Positions 47,705-58,829 of a DNA stretch of 64,000 nucleotides are shown here, piece by piece (the first letter of the stretch is position 1; each line of letters opens with the position of its first letter). Position numbers and translations under genes: made by a program. The notes beneath the pieces were generated by a model. The model had not been told where the DNA came from, ran no database searches, and saw only the letters and a list, made by a program, of their open reading frames with translations. The DNA is taken from NCBI GenBank assembly GCA_014706385.1, contig JACGZH010000002.1:124001-188000 (forward strand). The letters are read 5' to 3'. Source of the DNA: Phaffia rhodozyma (lineage: Eukaryota; Basidiomycota; Tremellomycetes; Cystofilobasidiales; Mrakiaceae).

Positions 47705-50700
47705 ATGGGAAGATTGACTACTCAGTTGTCTTCGTCCGATACTATTACGGTGATCGATAATCGAACCTCGAAGACCATCGAGATTCCGTGAGTTGTTTAT
47801 CGCCCGTTGAAGAATCCCATCTCTACGTGAATGTGGCTCATTGACAATGTAAACATATATCATCTTGGACATAGAATCACCGAAAATTCTATTCCTGCCA
47901 CTGCTTTCAAGCAGCTCAGTATTCCTGGAGTGTCGAGCAAAGGAAGGGAAGAAGATGAAGAATCCAAAGGGTTGAGAGTTTTTGACCCTGGGTACATGGT
48001 TAGTAGGGTCTCACGTATAACGCTCAAATCAAAGCCCAACAATACACCGATACGAAGCTTAAATCTTGTGAATGAAAGAATACTGCTGTCATCAAATCTA
48101 CTATCACTTTCATCGATGGTGAAGCCGGTAGTAAGTCTTCTGGTTTCCATCTTGCTTGCAGTTGACGTCTGATCGTATTCCGGTTCAAATGCATATACCC
48201 GGCTGTTTTATATCAGTTCTCAGATACCGAGGATATCCGATCGAACAGCTGGCCGAGCATTCGACCTTCTTGGAAAGTAGCTACCTTCTACTCTACGGAA
48301 ATCTGGTACATCAAGCCTAAGTACAAATCGAAGATTTTCCATCTTACAAGCTATAGTTATTGACCTTCCACTCTTTTCGCACTCCGTCGGGGTTCAAACA
48401 TCACAGCCGAGCCCATCTCAGAAAATATTGTTCGAAAAAGAGGTTCAGGCACATTCATATGTGCATTCTGATCTCGAGGGCTTCATGAAATCGTTTCGAT
48501 ACGACGCCCACCCCATGTTTGTCTTGATGAGTGTTCTCTTGTGTAGCTCACCCCTTGCGCTCGCTGACCCTGATATGTGTGTATATACCCAGGGCAATTT
48601 TGGTGTCCGCATTCTCTGCTTTAGGAAGCTTCCATTCAGAAGCGAATCCTTCCCTTCAAGGACAAAAGCTGTTCACAACCGGAACACCAGACAGCTTGCG
48701 AAACATGGATAAGCAGATCTATCGGTTGATCGGGAAGGCGCCTACATTAGCTGCGTGAGTTTGTTCGTTCTCTTGTGAGTGACATTCAAACAGACTTGTT
48801 CAAATGAACTTATGTAGTTTCCAAAATTAGGATGGCATACCGAATTCGACAAGGACGTCCCTTCAACCGACCTCCTGTTGGACTAGGTTACACCGAAAGC
48901 TTTTTGTACCAGCTAGATTTCTTGAACGAGCGAGAGTACAGACCTTCCCCTGTATTGGCTAAGGCGCTAGACGTATTGTTCTTGCTCCATGCGGATCACG
49001 AAGTTAATTGTAGTACAGCCTCAATCTTGCAGGTCGGATCCAGCGGAGTCGATCCCTACAGTGGTGTAGCGTAAGTATCTGTGTACTTCACTGGCCCCTG
49101 AATATGTATAAAGTATACGGCGCTCGAACTAATTTCCTTGTCTTCCTGCTTTGATACTTGTAATACAGGGCCGCCTGTGCTGTATGTTCCAATGGTTTCT
49201 CCAAAGTTCATAGAAACATACTGATCATCATATATGTATACATGATTTGTCCGGATAGGCGCTTTATGGGTGAGTGGTCTCGCTTCGTCTATTTGGTGAT
49301 ATTGACACTCTATTGAGTTGTCTTTGATTTTCCATTCAGTCCTCTTCACGGCGGAGCGAACGAAGCCGTGATTCGAATGCTGCTTGATATTGGGTCGCCC
49401 GAGAACGTCCCTGAATTCATTGAGAAGGTTAAATCAAAGCAGAAAGTCCTAGTATGTCTATTCGTTGCTTCGACCATCGCACAGCGTAGTAAGACCATCG
49501 TCTCTTCTGACAATCTGAACTATCATTGCTTTTGTAGAGTGGATTCGGTCACCGAGTCTATAGAACATCTGATCCAAGATCCTTCGTGATTAGAAAGATT
49601 GCAGAAGAAGTTTTTGAAGCTACTGGAAGAGATCAGTTGTTAGAGGTGGCTATGGCTTTACATGACGCTGCTTTGAAGGATGGTAAGTGTCTATCGTCTG
49701 CGCTCGAATTTGCTTCAATACTGCTTGCGGCATGTGCGCTTACAATCTGAAAATATACACTCCAATTACAGACTACTTCAAATCTCGAAAACTTTGTATG
49801 TCAGAACTTCTGTCTCTCTCATAGTGAACATAACGGATTGACCAAAACTGCAATTTTTCGTGGCGTAACTTATGATGGTTGCGCAGATCCAAACGTTGAC
49901 TTCTGGTAAGAATTATCTCAATTGAATTCAAACCTCGTAGTCTCTGCTAAGCTGTGAATTGGACCATTGCTTGCGACGTTTGATAGGTCCGGGCTGTGAG
50001 TCTCTTGTCGGATCTGGCGCTTGATCAATAATAATGTTCTATCTGACCAATCTTACCGATGCGGCCCAATGCATTCTTAGCATCTACCGAGCGATGGTCA
50101 GTAGACGCTCGATAGGAACTTACGACGATTGCACCAATTGATTGACCTTGTTCTTTTTGTTTACTTATGATAGGGGTTTCCCTTCGACTTTTTCCCAGTG
50201 CTGTTTGCTGTTCCCCGTGTGGTCGGTTGGTTGGCTCATTGGTACGTGCACTCAAGAATCAATGAGTGCCTCGTATCTGATAGAGGTGCTGAATTTATTT
50301 TTATTTTCGTATCGGGACTTTCACTGAAGGCGTCAAATGATGCTTGCACAAGGCGGACTGAAGATCTGGTCCGTATTTGATTCTGCTCTTTGACATTTTT
50401 AATCAACTTCGCTGGTTCGCATCAATCATGAATGACTTGACTGAAGAGTGGTTTTTACGATGTATCGGTCGACGCTCATAGGCGGCCTCGTCAAGTGAGT
50501 TTATTTTCTTATACGATTCACGATCTGGATAGTCAAAGAAAGGTTGTTCAGGAAATTCTTATCGTGATTTATGTTTGATGATGAATTTCAGATCTATGTC
50601 GGGCCTACGTTGAGAGACTATGTCCGACTGGAGGATAGGGCGGAGGAGTCTGGACAGAAACACGTGAATCAAGCATCGGCTGTACGTACTCTGCTAGCTC

Positions 50701-50856
50701 TCTCTCTCTCCCTATACATTCATATCAGTTTTGAATCTGCGAGATGAATGCTGAACCGTCGAACAATGGTTGTAACTTGTGGTTGATAAGGTCGAACATG
50801 GAGGTTTGGCGATTCGAACCAGGCTAGCTCAATTTAGAGGTTCTAGCAAACTCTGA
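47705..50856 (+). CDS. citrate synthase with C-terminal SKL (peroxisomal type)
   Basis: Condenses oxaloacetate and acetyl-CoA to citrate; the SKL end is a PTS1 peroxisomal signal, as in the glyoxylate-cycle enzyme. Twenty exons close in phase to 502 aa. They are 47705-47787, 47875-47998, 48079-48130, 48217-48305, 48407-48540, 48593-48754, 48831-49070, 49169-49181, 49259-49269, 49340-49451, 49538-49682, 49772-49795, 49887-49905, 49987-49995, 50081-50096, 50174-50241, 50330-50368, 50482-50494, 50592-50681 and 50791-50856. Active-site blocks: [14 protein letters not shown] (His), [12 protein letters not shown] (His), [10 protein letters not shown] and [20 protein letters not shown]. The short N-terminus has no obvious mitochondrial presequence. 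The middle is joined through seven exons of 24 nt or less. Methylcitrate synthase activity cannot be excluded. Confidence 0.95.
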
Positions 50857-51551
50857 AGAGATGAGCAGGTGTCTACATTTTTTGTTCTTGTCCCATATGA
50901 CTTGTGTTTCATCTCTCTCGAATTGTAGACATTTGGACTGTGAGCTGTGGTTGAGAACGTATACTTCGAGATTGTGTGTACGAAATCATGAAGATGATGA
51001 ATGATGACGTAACCTGGGACGTGAATGAGAAGAGCTGAGAACTAACCGGATGGGCTTTCTATGTGACCCAGCCGACTCATTGAATCCTATCAAAAGGATA
51101 AACCAGATCAGCCACGTCAAGTGAGTGTCATACCGTTGTTGATTTTTGAGTGAGTTTGCGCCATCAGCTGTTCAAGAAAGAAAATCCGGAGAGAAAAACA
51201 TAGTAAAGGTTGTATGAACGGAAGACTCAGCGGGTGTTTGTAGGCTGACCTTCTTCGGAGGATTTCCCGTTTTTTCTCTTCTTTTTCCCTCAATTTCCTT
51301 CGTTTCCACTCTCTTCCTCTTACGATCCTTGAACATCATTAAGCGAGAAGAACATACACACATACGTACACATCGAACTTCCACTATCTAACTCGTTGCT
51401 TGAGACACATAGAAGAAAATCCTTCTTGTCCCATCCTTCTAATAAGTCTGACTATCGTGCTCACACATTGTACGTCGTCCCATTGGATCTCCCTTGTTTC
51501 ACTCCTGCCTAACATCCCGAAACAAACTTATACTCGCACCATCTAGATCGA
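50857..51551. other. intergenic region upstream of the HD hydrolase
   Basis: About 700 bp between two same-strand genes. A CT-rich leader precedes the next start from about 51240. No coding exon or RNA structure is recognised. Confidence 0.5.
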
Positions 51552-53037
51552 ATGTCTCCATCTGTCACTTCTATCTCAAACAACACGACGGCGACTCCTT
51601 CCTCTTCCTTATCGAAATATACATCGACCTCACCGGCATCCTCATCCTCTTCTAAATCATCCTCATCCTCGTTGAACTCGATGACGACAGTGACAACGAC
51701 GAGTTTCGATGGGTTCCTCGATGGGAATATCAGCGATGTTGGAATCTTGCTCAAAACACTATCATTCTCGTCCCAGGTTCGTTCCTCATTTCTTACTCGA
51801 GAATATCGTCATAAGCGGATGGAGAATTTGTGTTGACGCTGTCTGTATCGGTTCGGACTTTTGGTTGACACTGCAGAAACATAGCTTTCAACGCCGAAAA
51901 GACCCGGCGCAGAGCCCATATATCAATCATCCAATAGGTGTCGCAAACTTCATAGCAGAAACCGGTGGGTCTCGTTTTTTTCTCCGTTCCGCCTTTCCGC
52001 TTGAATTGATCTTGGTAGAAGAAGAAGTTGGCTCACTTTGTGATGAATTTCAACCTGTGCCAAAATAGGCGAAACGGATATTGTTGTTCTTCAGGCGGCA
52101 ATTCTACATGATGTGGTCGAGGTGAGCATGTACCTCTTTAAACTCCACAAAGCTCTTTAAATTCTGTATCGAGTTACTCAAACAATGAGAAACTATCTCT
52201 TCCTTGGAACGTAATGACGATTAAGGATACGGAATGCACAATAGATGAGATTGAGCTTCATTTCGGGCCAGAGGTCGCCAAAGTCGTTGATGTACGTTGT
52301 GTTTACTCGATCATCTGTGTCCTCTGCCCTCGAAACATCTTTCATGCCGACTTCTAGCTCACCCTACGCTATTGGTTCAATGATATGTTAGGAATGCTCG
52401 GACGATACTACGCTAAGTGCGTGTGCGAGAAAACTCGCCCAAGTAGAGACTGCCGGTCATAAATCCAAGCGAGCGCGTACGTCTCTTTTTTGCATAGCCC
52501 TATGAGCTTTGAATTCATCTCAAGGATGAATGGCCTAATTTATTCGATGGTTCGTGGGTGAAACACATTGGATGAATCAGAGCAAGTCAAGTTAGGAGAT
52601 AAGCTGCACAACTGTTTATCGATACAGAGCGCTATTCCGGTCGGCTGGGATGTTGAGCGATCTCAGAGGTATTTTAGTAAGGCTCTTTCTCTTGTTTCGG
52701 TTATCGTTCGTTCTTTCGCATGGCTGCTAATCAGATATTCGTTCCTTCTTCTTATCCGTGATCTTTAGTCTGGTCAAAACAAGTTGTGGACTGTAAGTCG
52801 ATCGCCTTGGACTAGAAGGCCCTTCGAAACCCCTCTGGCGACGGTTCACTAATACCAATCTTCTGAATCTGCACAGTGTGCGCTTCCTCAAACCCTAAGT
52901 TGGCTGCTCGGCTGTACACTCTTTTCTCAGAGGGCACGTTTGTTCATCGGGGCAAGACGTATGCATGCGTGCCTCGGAAGATGTCAGATATTTCGGGCAC
53001 AAAATGGAAAAGCTATTACCCTCCGGTGGACTATTGA
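51552..53037 (+). CDS. HD-domain hydrolase, MESH1/SpoT-hydrolase-like
   Basis: Small RelA/SpoT-type HD phosphohydrolase. By family (metazoan MESH1) it cleaves (p)ppGpp in vitro and NADPH. The Ser/Thr-rich N-terminal ~60 aa is low complexity. It is followed by VGILLKTLSFSSQKHSFQRR, KDPAQSPYINHPIGVANFIA (metal His), TDIVVLQAAILHDVVEDTEC (HD motif), IDEIELHFGPEVAKVVDECS and VKLGDKLHNCLSIQ (metal Asp). It continues IPVGWDVERSQRYFIWSKQV. A tail of about 50 aa (LCASSNPKLAARLYTLFSEG) continues to a stop at 53035. The synthetase and regulatory domains of long RelA/SpoT are absent, so it is a hydrolase-only protein. The first intron (51777) uses a GTTCGT donor. There are about eight introns. Confidence 0.87.
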
Positions 53038-53692
53038 TCCGACCTATTTGCATTATGTTCAAGACTTTCCTATTTCTCGCTGTGTTTTTATGATCATCCT
53101 CCAACACCATTCTATTTCGCTTTGTTTTCATAGTATCTCTTTCTCTTTCTCTTTCTCTTTCTCTGCACCCTCAGCCCACGTATATGACTGTCGGTACTTT
53201 CATTCAATTCCGAAACTTCAGAGGAACAGATGCTGATTCCCTGGATCACTTGTCTTCTTCGAGTCAGCCTTCAAAAGGTTCATTCACAACGTTCCGTCTC
53301 CAACTTCAATGTTTTCATCTAGCTTTCATTCATCATTTTCATAGAGTTGGCTTCAGATGTTGATCAATAGATATACATACATATATACATGCCTTTCGGT
53401 TGAGAGGACTACAAGAGAGGTGTGTCAATAAAGGAAATGGACGGGAACAAGACGAATCTTGCGTGATCACCGTCTTGGTGCAAAGAAAGCGGAGAAAGGC
53501 TCGGCTCGGCTCGGAGCATTCGATCATCCTATGGCACTATTCTGACCGCCACCCAACATCTTCTTCTTCCCTTCTTTTTTGCCTCCTTCTCTTACCTTTC
53601 TCCCGAAACTCTCTTCAGAGAGTCACACAAGGGACACTAGGAGGAAAGAAGGATCGTGTTTGCGTTTGGATGTGTCGCGTAGGCGCCAAGTC
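53038..53692. other. intergenic region with a CTTTCT microsatellite
   Basis: Contains a pyrimidine microsatellite at 53138-53165 and CT-rich sequence from 53540. No gene is recognised. Confidence 0.5.
53138..53165. repeat. (CTTTCT)n microsatellite
   Basis: About four to five units of a pure pyrimidine hexamer. Confidence 0.8.
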
Positions 53693-54119
53693 ATGTGGAT
53701 CTACCTTCCCTTCTTGATCGGTTGTCTCTTTGGGCTCGCTTACTGGAAACCTTCTCTTGTAAGCGAGCCGATCTTCTTTCACTCTTCGCATCACTTATCA
53801 TTCGATTTCTTCGTTCGGTTTGGGCCTGCTTGGAGTTGATTCCTTGATATATCCGATAGTGGTGTATATAGAGCTAGAGCTGACCGGACCTCGTATGTTC
53901 TTATCACATGACATCAACTTTGAGATAATCATTAGGTCGACTATATAGATCCTGGCTCAGAAGACGACACCTCTATCTCCAACTATCAACACAAGAAGAA
54001 GACAAACAACGTTACCAGAGAGAAGATCGGAAGAGAATTATCAGAAGACCAAAGTCGAATTCGATCATCAATCCAAAAACCAAAGAAGGCTAAACATCGA
54101 CAAACTCAACAAGCAATGA
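53693..54119 (+). CDS. candidate small membrane protein (78 aa), overlapping the next gene
   Basis: Two exons, 53693-53758 and 53949-54119, join in phase 0 across a GTAAGC...TAG intron. The first exon is one hydrophobic helix (MWIYLPFLIGCLFGLAYW). The second is a basic, polar tail ending DKLNKQ. Its TGA (54117-54119) overlaps the ATG of the following exonuclease ORF (54116-54118) as ATGA. It could be a real small ER or mitochondrial membrane protein on a bicistronic mRNA, or a long spliced upstream ORF in the exonuclease leader. No family is recognised. Confidence 0.4.
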
Positions 54120-55685
54120 CCCGTCAACAGAAGAAGAAGGAGGTCGTATCGGTCTTAGGATCTCCATTGACAACACATATAGCGTCGAATTCAAACATAT
54201 ACTCCCATACAGATAGAAACACCAATACATCCAGCACGTTGGCAATCCCGATACGGTATGAGAAGACACCTGGTTCAACGAATGATCCACAGAGCGGTTC
54301 CCGGAAATTAGCAATAACTTCAATCGGGAAAGGACCAGCATCCGTAATACCATCGCTGATAACAGAAATAGCGCCAGAGCCGGGAAGAGGAGATGAAGAT
54401 GACGATTCAGATTTCACGTTGGTCACATCCGCTCGTCAACGAAGATCGAAATCGTCGTACCATGCCTCTACGACAGGTCCACCTATAGTTGGACAGGCGT
54501 CCGGTCCGACTGCTACTTCCGCCACACCATCAACATCCATTTGCAATTCTGGTTCATTACCTACCACAGCGCCTCATCCGAAATTACAAGCTGAACTTTG
54601 GGAATATACATACATTGACACGCAAGATGGTCTCCAGAAATTGACTGATCGAATCGGATCACTGTCTCGATCGGCAACGCCTTCGAATCTATTTCAACTT
54701 TATCTAGACACAGAAGGTCAAGATTTGGGAACCTCTCAGGGTTCACTATCACTCATTCAGATAGGGATTCCTATACCACCTTTCTCGTATTCATTCTCCT
54801 CATCAGCCGGAAGAGCATTGAAGCCCCCGACGGCTGCAGTGCATGTTGAGGTGTATCTGATTGACGTCATCGGACTTCATGGCAGATTTCATCTGTTAGC
54901 AGACATACTCGAAGATCCACAGCTGATCAAGATCGTTTGGGACGGTCGGATGGACGTTGCTCAGATCAAACATTCTCATGGAATAGAAATCAAAGGCGTG
55001 TTGGATTTCTCAATGGTGGAACTCGTCAAGAGGATGAAGGAACAGGAAAACTCGGTGAGAGAAGGTTGGGTATGGGGGTTGATGGGAATGCAGAAAGCGG
55101 TGGAAAAGTACCAGGCCTTGGAAGGTGATCTCCTACAGAAATCGATTGAGAGTTCGTCTTCATTCTCTGTTGTTGTTGTGGTTGTTGTTGTTTTTTCTCG
55201 TTCATCATCGTCTCTGGTCTTGAGACTGATACTCACTTTGTTTGCTGAAAACAGTTCATCGAGAAGTTCGTGCGAAATTCACAGAGAGCACATTTCATGA
55301 ATGGACGGCTCGACCACTTTCATCTGATTTGAGAGCATACTCATCTTCCGATATATATAAACTTTCCGGTCTTCACGCCAAGTTTCATCACCTGGGAATG
55401 CTTCATCCGTTACCTCGGTTGATGAGTCTTTCCGCTCGATTCGTTTCTCTTCATGGGGACTCATTGAGAGAAGCAGGAAACAAGTATCATCAACATGGTT
55501 TCCTACCGGCAGAGGTGGTCGAAGACGGCGTCGGACCCAGAAGGATTTGTCCAGGTTGTGAAAGATCGTTGTGCGCCTCGAGTTATGGAAATTCTGTTGG
55601 CAGTGTGTTTTGTAGGACTTGCTGGAGAGTAGAAACTAGAGGGTTGAGAGCCCTTAGAGACCCAATGATCAATGAAGTAGGATGA
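54116..55685 (+). CDS. 3'-5' exonuclease-domain protein (DEDDy type)
   Basis: Two exons (54116-55151 and 55255-55685) give 488 aa. The N-terminal 150 aa is polar and disordered. The RNase D-like exonuclease domain follows. Motif I is LYLDTEGQDLG (DxE). Motif II lies near IKIVWDGRMDVAQIKHSHGI (Asp of the N/H-x-x-x-D block). Motif III is LRAYSSSDIYKLSGLH (Y-x-x-x-D). All four acidic positions and the Tyr are present, so activity is plausible. The intervening LIDVIGLHG is typical of EXD1/Egl-type proteins. The C-terminus has four cysteines (RICPGCERSLC and VFCRTCWRVE) forming a likely zinc knuckle. The single intron uses donor GTTCGT at 55152 and contains a GTT repeat. Substrate unknown. Confidence 0.85.
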
Positions 55686-56021
55686 TCAGTATCAACATTC
55701 ATCGACGCTTCTTTTTATCTTATATTCTTTTGATCATCTTCATTGTGACCGTAATATCAGGTCGGCATTGTGCTTTTCCTTGTGTATATTGTTTCTGTTC
55801 TTCCCTCGCTACTATTCCCTTCAAATGACACAGATGGAATTGTAAAAGGGGCGTCGGAGGATGTTGTGTTTGCAGTCTTTGTTACATGAGCATTCCATTC
55901 ATCGATACAATTCAAGACATCTAGATAATATTTGAACGAAAACACCGGAAAGATCAGAAGCCGAAGTGGAAGTCGATTATAAAGTCTAGGGATCGACGAG
56001 AAGGAGTGAAGAACGAACAAT
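55686..56021. other. convergent 3' intergenic region
   Basis: Lies between the exonuclease stop and the TOM22 stop. No gene or repeat is recognised. Confidence 0.5.
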
Positions 56022-56902
56022 TTAGAAACCGGGGGGAACGAGAGAACCCTGTCCGCCAGGTGCCATCTGATTCAGAGAAAGGGAAGTAGACCATCACATC
56101 AGCAAGGATTAGAGAAGGAATATACATAAGACGGAAGCAACTCCATTGCTTGATCGATCTTTTATCCTTCATCGATGATCATGATGGACGAAAGCAACAG
56201 AAGGGGGAAAAACGCGGTGAAGGAAAAGGATATGTACTCACAGCGGCCTGACCCTGCTGCTGCATAACCATCTCCTTCTCCTGAGCAACCAACCTGTTCT
56301 CATCCTCCAAAGCCAAAGCCATCGGCAAACCGATTAAGAGAGCGGTAGTAGTGACCACCCAGATGACGTTTCCGACAGCTTTGCTTCCCCACTTTGTCCA
56401 GCTGACAGCGGACTCGGCCGAGGAGCTGATCGACAATCGAGTCGAAGGGGGAATGATGTCCTTGAGAGCAGCGATTCGCTCGGTGAACGACTCAGGCTCG
56501 TCGTCGGAATCGGCGACGGAGATGTTATCGGAATCATCCGAGACGGAAGACGAGGTCTCGTAATCCTGTAGAGTTATGGAGGATGTGGGTGGGAAAGGAT
56601 AAGGTATGGTGCAATGATAGTGTAGAGAGAGAAAAAAAGGCAAGGGGTGGAAGGGAAAAAGAACCAGGAGAATGCCGTTGTAAGATAGAAACATCGTCCA
56701 GAGTATCAAACAATCGTCCATGAGTTAGCAGATGAAACATGGTCTCTCCGAGCAAACCAGAAGAGAGAGAGAAGAGAACGAAAGAAAGATCGTGGCATGG
56801 GAAACGGGATCGGACGGCCATGAGAAATGAAAGAAGCGGGATTGAATCGTACCGAATCATTGTCCTCGAAATGGGCGTCTCTAACTTCTTCGACTTTGAC
56901 CA
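56022..56902 (-). CDS. TOM22: mitochondrial import receptor subunit Tom22
   Basis: Central receptor and organiser of the TOM complex in the mitochondrial outer membrane. Three exons: MVKVEEVRDAHFEDNDS from 56902; then a long intron of about 280 nt and the main exon; then a last exon MAPGGQGSLVPPGF ending at 56022. The acidic cytosolic receptor domain (DSDNISVADSDDEPESFTER) leads to IAALKDIIPPSTRLSISS, the Tom22 signature. After WTKWGSKAVGN comes one membrane helix (VIWVVTTTALLIGLPMALAL). The intermembrane-space tail is EDENRLVAQEKEMVMQQQGQ. The conserved Pro within the membrane helix is present. Confidence 0.93.
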
Positions 56903-57198
56903 TTCTGGGAGAGGTGAACAAGATCAGTCCCAAAACTGTTGTTGATTCTAGAGGTACAAAGATACATACATGTGTGATGAGCGAGTGATTAGGCAGGTGG
57001 GTGGGCGTCGTAACGTGGTCGATGTTGATGATGAGGGAAAGAGAGAAAAGAGAAAAAAGAGAAAGAAAATAATAAAATAAATATAAAACAAAATTTCATG
57101 ATATTTGGTGAGAGCCACGACCCCATTCCATCCACCACCCTTCATTCCTCTTTCATTCTCACACACATACTGGATCTAGTAGCGGCAAGACAGTCATC
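56903..57198. promoter_or_regulatory. divergent promoter region, TOM22 / UTP11
   Basis: A 296-bp gap between two divergent starts. It contains an A-rich stretch (57040-57095 on the + strand). The promoter role is inferred from position. Confidence 0.4.
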
Positions 57199-58717
57199 AT
57201 GGCAGGGTCTTCAATGAGAAGTAAGTCCACACATTCAGTTCCGACGTTGTGCCATTTCTCCTCAGCTCGCGACCACTCCGCTCATGCTCATGTCTTCACT
57301 CTACCTTAACCTCCTGCGCGTAGATTCCCTCCACAGGAGGAACCATAAAGAACGATCTCAATTAGTCGGCAGAGAACGTCTGGGTCTGCTGGAGAAACAT
57401 AAGGATTATGTTCTCCGAGCAAAGGACTACAATTCGAAGAAGGCTAGAGTGAAGCGGCTACAAGAAAAGGCGGCTATGCGAAACAAGGACGAGTTCTACT
57501 TTGGCATGGTCAACAAGAAGACTGAGGTTGGTCTTTTAAACTCACTCTAGGGGGATGGTATGGGTTCCTTCGGGCACGTTATTGATACTCCATGAATCAT
57601 TCATAACTCACGTAATCAACCAGAATGGAATTCAATACGAGTCCAGAGGAAACGTCGCTATGCCTGATGAGCTTGTCAAAGTCCTCAAGACTCAGGACGT
57701 CGGCTACGTGCGCACTGTCCGAGCCTCCGAGCTATCTGTCTGTCTTTTTTCTTCCTATCTTGGCCTTTTCTGCCACTCTACAACAGCTGCTGACTCAGAA
57801 TCGTTTGCGAATCCTTCTTACTGGTTCATTATGTGGTATCTTTACTGTCTCTCCTTGGATGTCTTCATTTGCCTGGCGATGGGGATAAAACAGAATATTG
57901 AACGACTTAAAGCGCAACTCGGATCTCTGGCGGATCTCATTCCAAGTGTCAACTCTCAGGAAGAAGAAACTGAATTGGACGAAAAGATCAAGGAGCTTGA
58001 GGAGAGTACTTTGAAGAAGTCAGGATTACTGGAAGAAAGACCAGTAAAGGGGAAGGGAAAGGGAAAAGCGGTGCCACGAAAGATCGTTTTCAAGGATACG
58101 CTGAATGAAGGTTTGTTCTAGCTTCAATCCTTTTTGATGATTCCTGCCAGATGAAACGATCACCAACTCCAGGGGCTCAATGACTGATGCGCCCATGTGC
58201 GGTCTCAGTTCATAACTACACTCCATCTAGCATAAACTCTTCCAGCTCTCAACCTGGCCCATCAACTTTTGCTTCCAGCTCCACATCTTTCCTTTCCGGA
58301 TCCACGCCGTCACTCTCCTCAAGCGCACCTCCTCCGGATCTCGGATGGATCACTCCTGTCTCAAAAGCCAACAAGAAAAAAGCCAAACAAGTCGCCAGTG
58401 CAGATCCAGCAACTCAAGCAGCTGAAGCAGAACAGGAGGCTAGAGCCAGGACCATTGCTGCCAAGAAACATAAACTTGCATTACTTCGAAACTTGTCGAC
58501 TCATCTGATCAGAGAATCCGCATTGAAGCATGCAGAACACGAGATGAACCTTCAAAGGAACCTGATGGGCAAAGGATCAAAGAAGAAAATCTCTTCGGGA
58601 GGAAGGGAGGAAATAGTTGAATTAGATGGAGATGAGGAGGAGGATGATGAGAGAGGTGGAAAGAAGGGAGAGTGGAAGAGTAGGGTGTTCAAATGGAAGG
58701 CAGAGAGAAGACGATAA
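57199..58717 (+). CDS. UTP11: U3 snoRNP component Utp11
   Basis: Nucleolar small-subunit processome protein required for 18S rRNA maturation. It starts MAGSSMR, then after the first intron [20 protein letters not shown]. It continues [60 protein letters not shown] and [16 protein letters not shown]. These are the family's near-invariant N-terminal blocks. Then [28 protein letters not shown], an expanded Ser/Pro-rich insert and a basic helix ([20 protein letters not shown]). The end [12 protein letters not shown] matches the Utp11 C-terminus (KWKxERKR). The insert makes it longer than usual. Confidence 0.93.
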
Positions 58718-58829
58718 TTCTTTCTCTTTCATTCCTTGTCTGTTCTTTTATATTTCCCAATGGTTTTGCGAATTACCGTCTTGTCTACCATAATCATTCA
58801 TATAGTTCTTCATTCAAGGACGCTCATAC

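Noticed and set aside
50800..50856. A tRNA-like T-loop (GGTTCGAATCGCC) on the minus strand
   Set aside because: No acceptor, D or anticodon stems can be formed around it, and the sequence is the last exon of citrate synthase coding [16 protein letters not shown].
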